A stretch of DNA of 27,081 nt. Origin: Ruminococcus sp. GTDB taxonomy: Bacteria; Bacillota; Clostridia; Oscillospirales; Acutalibacteraceae. The notes under the pieces were generated by a model. That model worked only from the letters and a program-made list of their open reading frames with translations, was not told the DNA's origin and did not search any database. Where the stretch lies: contig SFIQ01000037.1 of assembly GCA_004555265.1 (NCBI GenBank), positions 1-27,081 on the forward strand, read 5' to 3'. Below are positions 8,053 through 16,544 of this stretch, one piece after another. The translations under genes were made by a program, and so were the position numbers. Position 1 is the stretch's first letter; each line of letters begins with the position of its first letter.

Positions 8053-8646
8053 TTACACACCCAAGGCTCTGCCCGTCAATCCCGTAAAGGCAAGGGACAA
8101 AATGGCGGTATATATGAAAATCGCGGGCGTGCCTTTAAACGCTTCGGGGATACTTTCGTTTTTGTCTATGGCACGCAGGCCGAAATTGATAAGCAGCACG
8201 GCGATAATGAACGCCGCCCCTGCGCCAAGCCCTGCGCCGATGGCCTCAAACACGCCGAACGCCGCGCGGTAATTGATAAACGGCACGGCAAGCACCAGCG
8301 TATTAAACGCGGCAATCCCGAGCCGCCGCACGGTGCGCGGTTTGGCTTTGACAACAACCAAAACAAACAGCAAGGTAAGCAGATACACCGCCGCGAGCAC
8401 GCCGACAAAAATCAGCGCGTGCCCAAACACATTTAAGGCGTGTACGGCGGGGCGTTGCTCCAATAAAACGCAAATCAACGACACCGCCGTCGATAAATAG
8501 ATGATGAAAAAGCTCAACGGATACAGTTGTTTCGGCTTGGCCGCCATACGAATCGCTTCGTCGGCACCGTAGCCGCCCGAAAAAATCAGGTTTTGGAACA
8601 GGCAGGCAAACATTGCCGCCGAAAATAAACTGCCGAGAATACTCAT
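8053..8646 (-). CDS. RnfA-like membrane protein lacking the cluster cysteines
   Basis: A 197-residue protein with about six membrane helices and the length of RnfA/NqrE. Its C terminus (PEAFKGTPAIFIYTAILSLA) aligns clearly with the RnfA pattern PxxFRGxxxxLITAGLMSLA. In canonical RnfA two cysteines (in GLCPF and TNCAVLG) help hold a membrane-embedded iron-sulfur cluster with RnfE. Here those positions read YGADEA (about Asp29) and FNTLVLA (Thr116), so both appear lost. The start overlaps the rnfE-like stop as ATGA, with AGGAGG upstream. The family is clear; redox function is doubtful. Confidence 0.8.
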   Translation of the reverse strand: MSILGSLFSAAMFACLFQNLIFSGGYGADEAIRMAAKPKQLYPLSFFIIYLSTAVSLICVLLEQRPAVHALNVFGHALIFVGVLAAVYLLTLLFVLVVVKAKPRTVRRLGIAAFNTLVLAVPFINYRAAFGVFEAIGAGLGAGAAFIIAVLLINFGLRAIDKNESIPEAFKGTPAIFIYTAILSLAFTGLTGRALGV

Positions 8647-9689
8647 TCGTCGCTCGCCTCCTGTTCCTCTGCCGCCGGTGCAGTCTCCGGTTCTGCCGCG
8701 GGTGTTTCGGCAGTATCCTGCTGTTTTTGTTTATACAAATCCAACTCTGTCAGCATTTCGTCAAAGTCGGACAGATAATCCTCGCGGGGTACACGGCGCG
8801 GGCGCGTCGGTGCCGCTTCGCCGTCTGCGGGCGGTGCGTCTGCCTGCAAGGAAGCCGGTTTCGCCTCCGCTTTTGCCGCTTTTGCCGCTTTCGCTGTTTC
8901 CGCTTTCCGTTTTGCCTTCTTCGGCGCGGTTGCTTTTTTCGCCTTTTTCGGTTTTTCCCGCGCATCTTGTCCCGCCGCGTCCGTTTCATCATACGGGTTA
9001 AAATCCGCGTCCAAAAGCGACTTCAAACTGCCGATGTGCGACTGCGAAATTTCTTTCATGGAAAATGCCTGTTCGGGGTGGGCATCGGGCGATTTTTTGC
9101 GCAAAATCCCCTTGACCGCCGCCGCGAAAAAGCCGAGCAATAAAAACCCGCCGAACGGCATTAAAAAGCCTTTTAACTGTATGGGCAGCTCCAAATCCAG
9201 AGAGTATACCGTGCCGCTGCCGAAAATCTCACGCAACAGCCCGACAATCAGCGCGACGAACGCATACCCCGCCGCCGCGGCAACCGCGTCCGTGAAAGTG
9301 CTTTTTAAGGTGTTTTTCACCGCAAAGCGTTCACAGTGGAGCGCGACAAGGGAATTGACCGCCAACAGCGGCAAAAAGATGCCCGCCGCGTTCGCCTCGT
9401 TCGGGGTAAAGCGCTCAAAAAACATAAAAAACGGAATGTTAATGCCCACGCCCAAAGCGGCGTAAATCACCATACGGAAATGGCTCGGCACTTTTTTGAG
9501 CGCCAAGCAGGCAAACAGCTCGATAAGCACCAATTCGGCGCACGAGACCGCCGCGAGCATAATCGCCGATTTCAAAGAAACCGCCATCGCCGCCACAGGC
9601 GCTACGCCGACCGCCTCAAACAAAACGGGATTTTTGTAAAGTGCACTGTCGCGCACGCTTTGCAAAAAGGATTTTTCGCCGTTACGCAT
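8643..9689 (-). CDS. RnfE-like membrane protein with long charged C-terminal tail, lacking cluster cysteines
   Basis: A 348-residue protein. The first ~205 residues are RnfE/NqrD-like: compare AGIFLPLLAVN and GLLREIFGSGT with IFIPLIVTNC and SLREIIGNGT of known RnfE. The two cluster cysteines are replaced by Ala30 (in GVAPVAA) and Ser113 (VNSLVAL). Cys119 lies six residues after Ser113 but not at the conserved site. The remaining ~140 residues form a tail, first Lys/Ala-rich then acidic, not usual for RnfE (normally about 200-230 residues). I start at the ATG at 9689, preceded by GGGGGGTGG; a GTG at 9698 is possible. It overlaps the rnfD-like stop by 8 bp. Confidence 0.8.
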   Translation of the reverse strand: MRNGEKSFLQSVRDSALYKNPVLFEAVGVAPVAAMAVSLKSAIMLAAVSCAELVLIELFACLALKKVPSHFRMVIYAALGVGINIPFFMFFERFTPNEANAAGIFLPLLAVNSLVALHCERFAVKNTLKSTFTDAVAAAAGYAFVALIVGLLREIFGSGTVYSLDLELPIQLKGFLMPFGGFLLLGFFAAAVKGILRKKSPDAHPEQAFSMKEISQSHIGSLKSLLDADFNPYDETDAAGQDAREKPKKAKKATAPKKAKRKAETAKAAKAAKAEAKPASLQADAPPADGEAAPTRPRRVPREDYLSDFDEMLTELDLYKQKQQDTAETPAAEPETAPAAEEQEASDE

Positions 9690-10773
9690 CTGCGCCACCC
9701 CCCTGTTCTGTCAAAGCGTCCGCAGGTGCCGCCGGCGCCCCGTCCGCTTCGCGGCGTTTTTTGCGCGCTTGTTGCTTGGCACGGCGCTCAAACCGCGCTA
9801 CGGGCAGTTTATCAAACGCCGAGGTCAGCGCATTGCAAAGCAATACGGCGAATACCGCGCCCTCTTCCAATGCACCGAACCGACGGAACAGCATCGTAAT
9901 AACCCCCGCCGAAACGCCGTAGGCAACCCGCCCCCAAAAGCGTTTTGGCAAAATAGAGTCCTCCGGCAGTAAAAACAGCGCCGCAAAAAACAGCATGCCG
10001 CCCGACAACTCCATAAAAACCGATTGCAGTCGCCCCGTGGTGATGCGCGGGAACAAAAATGCATAGACCGCCGCACCGAACAAACAGGACATTGCCGCCG
10101 TAAACCCTTTTGGAGCGCGCACCGCCGAGAACAGCAACGCCCCAATCAGCGCAATGACACAGCCCGTACCCATCGCGCTCGGTGTATTGCCGATTAAAAC
10201 ATCCATATAATCCGCCGCCGTAACGCCCATAGAGGTACTGCTTTGGAGCATTTGCGTCAGCGAAACGCCCGCGGCAAAGCCCTCACTGCCGTACACGGCA
10301 ACCGCCGCGCCGTTTTCGGGCAAAACGGGATAAGAAAATACATAGTCGGGCAAGCACACCGCGACAAACGCCACGCCTGCCGCCGCCGGGGAAAACAGCA
10401 GGGTACGCGCCGTGCCGAACGGCACCTTCACCACGAGAATGGCAAACGAGGTTGCCAAAAGCACAAGCCATATCGGCGCAGACGCCGGCAACAGCAACGC
10501 GATCGTCACGCCGATGAGCGCCGCGGACATATCCCGCAAAGCAGGCTCCTGCCCGAGCACGCGCATACCGATATATTCACAAAGCATCGCCGTCAAAGCG
10601 GAAAGCGCAATCAACAGCACGGCTCTGCCGCCGTAATAGTACCACGCCATCACAGCGGGGGCGGCGAGCATCAAAAGACGGTTGCGCATATCGATTTGTG
10701 TGGTTTTGATTTCCGCCTGCATTTCGGGCGTGAAGACGCGCCCGTCTGCCGGTATTTTCACTTCTTTCGGCAA
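9682..10773 (-). CDS. RnfD-like membrane protein without an evident flavinylation motif
   Basis: A 363-residue multi-helix protein of the RnfD/NqrB family, recognised by its helix pattern, by FGTARTLLFSPAAAG (cf. GGLGxNxFNPAxxG), by IGNTPSAMG (cf. the GGSIGE loop), and by VFAVLLCNALTSAFD (cf. SVLLMNAxxPLID). Canonical RnfD carries FMN covalently on the Thr of an S/T-G/S-A-T motif. Here the corresponding stretch reads GVSLTQML (about 169-176), so the motif is at least degraded. I start at the TTG at 10773, six bases after GAGGTG; the open frame extends to another TTG at 10863. First gene of the operon D-E-A-DUF4015; no rnfC, rnfG or rnfB adjoins it. Confidence 0.78.
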   Translation of the reverse strand: MPKEVKIPADGRVFTPEMQAEIKTTQIDMRNRLLMLAAPAVMAWYYYGGRAVLLIALSALTAMLCEYIGMRVLGQEPALRDMSAALIGVTIALLLPASAPIWLVLLATSFAILVVKVPFGTARTLLFSPAAAGVAFVAVCLPDYVFSYPVLPENGAAVAVYGSEGFAAGVSLTQMLQSSTSMGVTAADYMDVLIGNTPSAMGTGCVIALIGALLFSAVRAPKGFTAAMSCLFGAAVYAFLFPRITTGRLQSVFMELSGGMLFFAALFLLPEDSILPKRFWGRVAYGVSAGVITMLFRRFGALEEGAVFAVLLCNALTSAFDKLPVARFERRAKQQARKKRREADGAPAAPADALTEQGGGADA

Positions 10774-10804
10774 AAAATCCACCTCATTTTCCAATAATTT
10801 TGCA

Positions 10805-10833
10805 TTGCCAAAACCCCGTAAGCGGAATAGGAT
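10805..10833 (+). promoter_or_regulatory. Sigma-A promoter of the mecA-like gene
   Basis: TTGCCA (10805-10810) and TAGGAT (10828-10833) with a 17-bp spacer, in the divergent region between the rnfD-like and mecA-like genes. Confidence 0.55.
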
Positions 10834-10866
10834 AAAAGAGAAATTCTTTTTGACGGAGGGCAAGAA

Positions 10867-11406
10867 ATGGAATTACATAAAACTTCCGAACGCGGACTTT
10901 GCGCGCATCTGACAAAGCAGGACTTGTCCGCTTACAAATTGACCTTTGACGAATTACACCGTCGGGGCGCACGCACCGAAGCCCTCATCCGCACGGTATT
11001 GACGCGCGCCGAAAAAACGCTCGGGTGGGCACTGCCGCCGCGCGGCAAACTCTTTGTGGACATCTTACCCGGTGCGAACGGCGATACGGTTTTGTTTTTG
11101 ACCGCACAACCTGCGCCGACGCGCTACCGCGTGAAGAAACAACCGTTTACGCTGCTTTGCCGCGTTGAGAACGCCGATACCCTGCTGGATATTCTGCAAC
11201 GGTTGCAAAGTCCGCCGTTTGCGGACGCGGTTTGCCGCCTGTACCGCGACGAAAGCGCCTGTTTTCTGCAAGTCTCGTTCCCCGCGGCAAGCGCGTTACG
11301 CATCGGGCGCACGGCGCTCTCGGAATACGGGGAAGTGTTTCTGTGCGATGAACGCACGCAGGCGTATTTGCACGAATACGCCGTGTTTATCGGCAAAGTG
11401 CCTTAA
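10867..11406 (+). CDS. MecA-family adaptor protein (ClpC adaptor-like)
   Basis: A 179-residue protein resembling MecA, which delivers substrates such as ComK to the ClpCP protease. The N-terminal part has the family-like LTKQDLSAYKLTFDEL followed by an alternating helix region (LIRTVLTRAEKTLGW). The C-terminal half gives the beta-alpha pattern of the ClpC-binding domain (FTLLCRVENADTLLDIL, ACFLQVSFP, LSEYGEV). It is shorter than Bacillus MecA (about 218 residues), as many clostridial versions are. The start is fixed by GGAGGG six bases before the ATG. Its 3' end overlaps the convergent rpe gene by 20 bp, with no terminator visible between them. The substrate is unknown. Confidence 0.75.
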   Translation: MELHKTSERGLCAHLTKQDLSAYKLTFDELHRRGARTEALIRTVLTRAEKTLGWALPPRGKLFVDILPGANGDTVLFLTAQPAPTRYRVKKQPFTLLCRVENADTLLDILQRLQSPPFADAVCRLYRDESACFLQVSFPAASALRIGRTALSEYGEVFLCDERTQAYLHEYAVFIGKVP

Positions 11407-12046
11407 ATTCTGCAATCGTTTTCTGCATATCCGCACTCGAAAACAGCGCGTTTCCCGAAACAAACACATTTGCGCCCGCCTTTGCGGCAACGGCAATCGT
11501 CTTTGCGCCGATGCCGCCGTCCACCTGCACATCCATATTTTCAATACCGCGGCGCGCACATTCTTGCCGCAGGGCGACGATTTTGGGCATCATATCTTCC
11601 ATAAAACTCTGCCCGCCGAAGCCGGGTTCCACCGTCATGACCAAAACCATGGAGATTTTGTCAAGATAGGGGTAAACCGTTTCAATCGGTGTGGCGGGTT
11701 TGACGGCAATCGCCGCTTTTTTGCCCGACCGCAAAATCAAATCTACCGTTCCGGCGGTATCGCCGTCGCTTTCGATATGAAAAGTAATGCTGTCCGCGCC
11801 CGCCGACAGAAAATCGGGAATATATTTTTGCGGGTCCGAAATCATCAAATGCACATCAAACGGCAAATCCGTTGCGTGGCGAATGCATTTGACAATCGGC
11901 GCGCCCAAGGTGATATTCGGCACAAAATGGCCGTCCATCACATCAATGTGCACCATGTCCGCGCCCGCCGCCGTAATGCGGCGCAGCTCGGGCTCTAAAT
12001 TGCCGTAATCGGCAGAAAGAATAGACGGAGAAATTTGTGTTTTCAT
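11387..12046 (-). CDS. rpe: Ribulose-phosphate 3-epimerase
   Basis: Interconverts ribulose-5-phosphate and xylulose-5-phosphate in the pentose phosphate pathway; a cytoplasmic TIM barrel. The 219-residue protein has all family landmarks: SPSILSADYGNL, MVHIDVMDGHFVPN with metal-binding His and catalytic Asp, DVHLMI, the VEPGFGGQSF loop, and VQVDGGI with the second catalytic Asp. A GAGGAAA site precedes the ATG. It is the last gene of the proB-proA-membrane protein-rpe operon, 22 bp after the previous stop. Confidence 0.96.
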   Translation of the reverse strand: MKTQISPSILSADYGNLEPELRRITAAGADMVHIDVMDGHFVPNITLGAPIVKCIRHATDLPFDVHLMISDPQKYIPDFLSAGADSITFHIESDGDTAGTVDLILRSGKKAAIAVKPATPIETVYPYLDKISMVLVMTVEPGFGGQSFMEDMMPKIVALRQECARRGIENMDVQVDGGIGAKTIAVAAKAGANVFVSGNALFSSADMQKTIAEFKALCR

Positions 12047-12068
12047 ATTTATTTCCTCTTTTTTACAG

Positions 12069-12851
12069 TTATACCGCCGGTTCGGCTTCGGTTTGCGCCG
12101 CGGTGTCCTCTACGGGTGCGGCGGTTGTGGTTTCAGGGGCGGAAGTCGTCGTTTCGGTCGCCGCCGTTGTCGCCGTTTCGGGCGTTGCGGTATTTTGCAG
12201 GGCGCTGATATAGTAACTGCCATCCTTTTCCCGCAGCGTGACTTTCATATATTTGTCGGGTTCGGGCGCAACCATATTGCCCTCGCTGTCCTGCGCCCAT
12301 TGGTCGCCGCCGAGATAGGCAACCGTCAGCACAATGGAATTGTTGGTTTTGTCCAAATCCACGACGCGCGGCGTGTAGGTCGGCACAATACCCGTCAAGG
12401 GAATGGTATAGGTCTGCTTGCTCGCGTCATAGGTAAACTCGTAGCCGTAGCCCTCCACCGTGCCGTGCGTGGGGCGGATTTCCGTCCCGAACAGGGCTTC
12501 AAACGACGCGGTCACATCCGCTTCGGGGATAATCATGCCGCTTTCGCCGTATTCGTATCGGTCGGGTGCAAGGTCGCTTTTTAAAATCGACCAAATGGCA
12601 ATGTCAATGAGTTGTTCGGGATTGGCGTTGGTAATGTCGTCAAACGCGTCGGGGTCGTTCATCACCACGGGCGTGAGCATTTTGTTGTACTCGTCAAAAT
12701 TGCGGCTTTTCTGCACGGCAGTTTTCGCCGCACCGACGCCCGCCGCAATCACCGTGACCGCGCCGACCAACGCCAGCACCGCAATCAAAAGTCCCAGCGG
12801 GAACGCCCAACGGCGTGCGCCTTTTTTATGTTTTTTCGTTTGGTTTGCCAT
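12069..12851 (-). CDS. Membrane-anchored extracytoplasmic protein of unknown function
   Basis: A 260-residue protein I do not recognise. A basic N terminus (TKKHKKGARR) precedes one membrane helix (about residues 17-40). The outer domain of about 180 residues has no motif I can name. The last ~40 residues are a Thr/Ala/Glu/Pro low-complexity tail like those on other surface proteins here. I start at the ATG at 12851, six bases after GAGGTG; an in-frame GTG lies 9 bases upstream. It sits 10 bp after proA and 22 bp before rpe, so it is co-transcribed with them, but that gives no clear function. Confidence 0.75.
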   Translation of the reverse strand: MANQTKKHKKGARRWAFPLGLLIAVLALVGAVTVIAAGVGAAKTAVQKSRNFDEYNKMLTPVVMNDPDAFDDITNANPEQLIDIAIWSILKSDLAPDRYEYGESGMIIPEADVTASFEALFGTEIRPTHGTVEGYGYEFTYDASKQTYTIPLTGIVPTYTPRVVDLDKTNNSIVLTVAYLGGDQWAQDSEGNMVAPEPDKYMKVTLREKDGSYYISALQNTATPETATTAATETTTSAPETTTAAPVEDTAAQTEAEPAV

Positions 12852-12861
12852 GGTATTCACC

Positions 12862-14106
12862 TCATCTTATCTGCCCGTCGCCGTAGATTTTATACTTCAT
12901 GCTCACCAGCTGCGGCAACCCCAGCGGCCCGCGGGCGTGCAGTTTTTGGGTGGAAATGCCGATTTCCGCGCCGAAGCCGAACTCGCCGCCGTCGGTAAAG
13001 CGGGTACTCGCGTTGTGATATACCGCCGCGGAATCGACTGCGTTTAAAAACCGTTCGGCGGATTCCGGATTTTCGGTCACAATACATTCGCTGTGCCCGG
13101 TGGAATAGGTATAAATGTGCGCAATCGCTTCGTCAAGCGTGTCCACGATTTTCACGGACATTTTATAATCAAGATATTCTGTTCCCCAATCGGTTTCGTC
13201 GGCGGGGGCAATTTCGGGGCAAATGGCACGGGCGCGTTCGTCGCCGCGCAGTTCCACCTGTTTTTCGTCTAACCGCGCCTTGATTTTCGGCAGGGCTTTT
13301 TCGGCAATCGCGCTGTGCACAAGCAAACTTTCCGCCGCGTTGCACACTGACACGCGCGAGGTTTTGGCATTATACACAATTTCCGCCGCCATATCCAAAT
13401 CGGCGTCTTTATCGACATAAATATGGCAGTTGCCCACGCCCGTTTCTATGACGGGCACGGACGCATTTTCCACCACGGCGCGAATCAGCCCCGCCCCACC
13501 GCGGGGAATGAGCACATCAATATAGCCGTTTAATTGCATCATGGCAGTTGCGCTCTCGCGCGAGGTATCCGTCACCAACTGTACGCAGTCGGCAGGCAGT
13601 ACAGATTGTTCGAGCGCACCGCGCATCACGGCGGTAATCGCGGTATTGGAGCAAATCGCCTCTTTGCCGCCGCGCAAAATCACGGCGTTGCCCGCTTTTA
13701 AGCAAAGGGACGCGGCGTCGCTTGTCACATTCGGGCGCGCTTCAAAAATCACCCCGATAACGCCCAACGGCACCGTCACCTTTTGGATTTTCAAGCCGTT
13801 CGGGCGCACGGTTTCACAAAGCACCGTGCCCACGGGGTCGGGCAGTTCTGCCACGGCGCGCACGCCGTGGGCCATCCCCGCAATACGCGCTTCGGACAGC
13901 GCCAAACGGTCAAGCAACGCGTCGGACAGCCCGTTTTTGCGCCCGTTGTCCAAATCTTTTTGATTTTCTTCTAATATATATGCGGTGTTTTGCAATAATG
14001 CGTCCGCAAGTTTTAAAAGCGCGTCATTTTTTTCGGCGGTGCTCGCCGTCATTAAGGTGCGTTCCGCCGTTTTGGCGCGCCGCCCCATTTGTTCCAATAC
14101 AGTCAT
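12862..14106 (-). CDS. proA: Glutamate-5-semialdehyde dehydrogenase (gamma-glutamyl phosphate reductase)
   Basis: Second step of proline synthesis: NADPH reduction of glutamyl-5-phosphate to the semialdehyde. The 414-residue length is typical. Family motifs include GVIGVIFEARPNVTSDAA, AVILRGGKEA, PRGGAGLI and NAKTSRVSVCNAAE, which holds the catalytic Cys. The ATG at 14106 gives the usual N terminus; the frame is open to a TTG at 14145, which would overlap proB. The ribosome site is weak (GGTGA). It lies 22 bp after proB; no proC is in the window. Confidence 0.95.
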   Translation of the reverse strand: MTVLEQMGRRAKTAERTLMTASTAEKNDALLKLADALLQNTAYILEENQKDLDNGRKNGLSDALLDRLALSEARIAGMAHGVRAVAELPDPVGTVLCETVRPNGLKIQKVTVPLGVIGVIFEARPNVTSDAASLCLKAGNAVILRGGKEAICSNTAITAVMRGALEQSVLPADCVQLVTDTSRESATAMMQLNGYIDVLIPRGGAGLIRAVVENASVPVIETGVGNCHIYVDKDADLDMAAEIVYNAKTSRVSVCNAAESLLVHSAIAEKALPKIKARLDEKQVELRGDERARAICPEIAPADETDWGTEYLDYKMSVKIVDTLDEAIAHIYTYSTGHSECIVTENPESAERFLNAVDSAAVYHNASTRFTDGGEFGFGAEIGISTQKLHARGPLGLPQLVSMKYKIYGDGQIR

Positions 14107-14128
14107 AGAGTTCACCGTACTTTTCAAA

Positions 14129-14932
14129 TTATTTTTTGCCGACAAAAAAGGTGCCGATCTGTTTGCCGTCGAGCGCCTTATAAATCTCCTCGGGCGCAGA
14201 GCCGTTCATCACAATCACATCAATCCCCGCCTCGGTGGCAATCTGCGCGGCGTGGAGTTTGGTGACCATGCCGCCCGTGGAAAAGCGTGAGCCGTGCCCG
14301 CCTGCCGCCGCAAGCAATTCTTCGGTAATTTCATGCACCTCGGGAATCAGCCTTGCGGTTTCGTCCTCAACGGGATTGGCGTCATACAGGCCGTCAATGT
14401 CGGTCAAAATAATCAGCGCGTCCGCACCGATGAGTTTTGCCACAATCGCGGAAAGGCTGTCGTTGTCGCCGTAGACGATTTCCTCAACGGCAACCGAGTC
14501 GTTTTCATTGACAATCGGAATCGCGCCGAATTCAAAAATCTTTAAAAAGGCATTGGTGAGATTTTCGCGGCGTTCGGGATTTTCCACATCGCTTTTGGTC
14601 ATCAAAAGTTGCCCGACGGTGTGGCCGTATTCCCCAAACAGTTTGTCATACATAAACATTAACTCGCACTGCCCGACGGTCGCCGCCGCCTGCCTGCCCG
14701 GCGTATCTTCGGGGCGTTCCCGCAGCCCCAATTTGCCGACGCCCACGCCGATAGCCCCCGAAGTGACCAGCGCCACCTCCATGCCGGAATTGACAATATC
14801 GGACAGCACCGAAACCAATTTGTGCATCCGCCGAATATTCGTTTTGCCCGTATCATAGGTTAAGGTGGAAGTGCCCACCTTCACCACAAGCCGTTTTACA
14901 TCCTTCAAAATTCCCGCCGGAATTTCGGGCAT
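14129..14932 (-). CDS. proB: Glutamate 5-kinase
   Basis: First step of proline synthesis: phosphorylates glutamate and feeds ProA. The 267-residue protein is an amino-acid kinase domain without the C-terminal PUA domain, as is usual in many Firmicutes. Motifs seen are LVVKVGTSTL, VTSGAIGVG, NENDSV, YGDNDSLSAIVA, LTDIDGLYDANP and FSTGGMVTKLHAA. The ATG at 14932 lies only 16 bases after the -10 box of a near-consensus promoter and has no ribosome site. An alternative TTG eight codons downstream, behind GGCGGGA, would also give a family-like N terminus. First gene of the four-gene operon. Confidence 0.93.
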   Translation of the reverse strand: MPEIPAGILKDVKRLVVKVGTSTLTYDTGKTNIRRMHKLVSVLSDIVNSGMEVALVTSGAIGVGVGKLGLRERPEDTPGRQAAATVGQCELMFMYDKLFGEYGHTVGQLLMTKSDVENPERRENLTNAFLKIFEFGAIPIVNENDSVAVEEIVYGDNDSLSAIVAKLIGADALIILTDIDGLYDANPVEDETARLIPEVHEITEELLAAAGGHGSRFSTGGMVTKLHAAQIATEAGIDVIVMNGSAPEEIYKALDGKQIGTFFVGKK

Positions 14933-14948
14933 AGATATAAGTATAAAC

Positions 14949-14977
14949 AGTATACCATACTTTTTCCCGTATCTCAA
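14949..14977 (-). promoter_or_regulatory. Sigma-A promoter of proB operon
   Basis: TTGAGA (14972-14977) and TATACT (14949-14954) on the minus strand, 17-bp spacer. The expected transcript start is about 9 bases before the annotated ATG, giving a nearly leaderless mRNA. Confidence 0.75.
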
Positions 14978-15104
14978 CAAAAAAATCAGGGCATTTGCCT
15001 CTGCAAACAGAACGAGGCGCAAAAAAAGGTATAAACGTCCCCTTTTGGGGTATTTTTAAAAAAACTGTTTCCTGAACATTCCGTTAAAAATCGTGTTCCA
15101 AATG

Positions 15105-15133
15105 TTTACAAAAAGTTTATCTCGTGGTATCAT
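15105..15133 (+). promoter_or_regulatory. Sigma-A promoter of the radical SAM gene
   Basis: TTTACA (15105-15110) and TATCAT (15128-15133) with a 17-bp spacer, followed by AGAGGA before the ATG at 15167. Confidence 0.65.
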
Positions 15134-15166
15134 AATGTGCGAAAAAATGAAAAGAGGAACCGTGAT

Positions 15167-16544
15167 ATGGCAAAGTCCCAAAAAGTACAGCGTGCGGCGA
15201 TTGCAGTCGCTTTGGACCACACGCTGAAATATATTTATAAAAATCCGCAGGAAAACCTCGTAAAACTTGCCGAACGCGTCGGCGGGATTTTCGGCGGGCT
15301 GTTTCCGAAAGAAAACTTTGAAAAATTCAAACAAAACCGTGCGCGCCCTGCGCGAAGAACTGCATTGCAATGTGCCGTTCATTATTTTGTTTGACCCGAC
15401 AAGCGCCTGCAATTTAAAGTGCAAAGGCTGCTGGGCGGCGGAATACGGGCACAAGCAAAGCCTGACGAACGAAGAAATGCAGTCCATTGTGTCGCAGGGC
15501 AAAGAAATGGGCACGCATTTTTATATGCTCACGGGCGGCGAGCCGCTCATTCGCAAGGACGATATTATTACGCTCGCGCGCAATAATTCGGACTGCGCCT
15601 TTGTCATTTACACCAACGCCACACTCGTCGACCAAAAATTCTGCGACGAAATGAACGAGGTCGGCAATATCGGGCTGGCGTTAAGCTTGGAGGGCAGTGA
15701 AGCCTCGAATGACTGGCGGCGCGGCGACGGCGCATACCAAAAGACGCTTGCGGCAATGGATTTACTGCAAAAAAACAAGTGCCTGTTCGGCGTTTCCGTT
15801 TGCTACACGCGCAAAAATTTGGAAACCGTCACAAGCGACGCGTTTATGGATATGATTATTGAAAAAGGCGCGAAATATGCCCTTTTCTTTAACTATATGC
15901 CGGTCGGGCACGACGCGGACAAAGCGTTAATCCCCACCCCCGAACAGCGCGAATATATGTATCAATGGCTGAAAAAAGTCCGCAATTCCAAAACGGGCAA
16001 GTCCATTTTTGTGATGGACTTCCAAAACGACGCGGAGTATGTCGGCGGATGCATTGCCGGCGGCAGAAACTATTTCCACATCAACTCCGCCGGCGATATT
16101 GAACCGTGCGTGTTCATTCACTATTCCGACACGAATATCCGCACGCACACTTTAAAAGAGGCGTTGCAGTCGCCGCTGTTTATGCAGTATTATCACAATC
16201 AGCCGTTCAACGACAACCATCTGCGCCCCTGCCCGATGCTCGAAAATCCCGAATATTTGCGCAAAATGGTGAAGGAAAGCGGCGCACATTCCTCGGATTT
16301 ACTGCACGCGGAAGATGTAGACACGCTGTGCGACAAATGCACGGCATTTGCCGCGGCTTGGGCGCCTGAGGCGGAACGCATTTGGACTTCGACCGCGCAC
16401 CGCGATACGCACACGCAGTATTACCGCGACACCGAAGAAGGCAAAGCCGCCGGCTGTCCCGGTGGGTGCGCCGGTTGTGCCGCTGCGAAAAACGAAGGGC
16501 GCGAAGCTTGTGCCGCCGAAAGTGAAACGGAAAAACAGGCGTGA
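15167..16544 (+). pseudogene. Radical SAM/SPASM-type protein, interrupted by a one-base frameshift
   Basis: The first ~55 residues (from the ATG at 15167, behind AGAGGA) lie in one frame and the rest in the next; the latter frame is open 15267-16544. Removing one A from the run at 15333-15336 would join them as FEKFKQTVRALREEL and give 458 residues. The main part is a radical SAM enzyme with CNLKCKGC (CxxxCxxC) for the 4Fe-4S cluster, TGGEPL, and a SPASM-like region (GGCIAGGRNYFHINSAGDIEPC, CPMLENPE, LCDKC), plus a Cys-rich end (GCPGGCAGC). It belongs to a clostridial family of unknown substrate. The enzyme part shows no other damage, so a sequencing error or recent mutation is likely. Confidence 0.85.

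Noticed and set aside
15038..15058. Terminator at CCCCTTTTGGGGTATTTTT
   Set aside because: The stem is only four pairs and it lies in a divergent promoter region where no transcript ends are expected.
15056..15514. Minus-strand 152-codon frame overlapping the radical SAM gene
   Set aside because: Antisense to clearly coding sequence and its promoter; no ribosome site.
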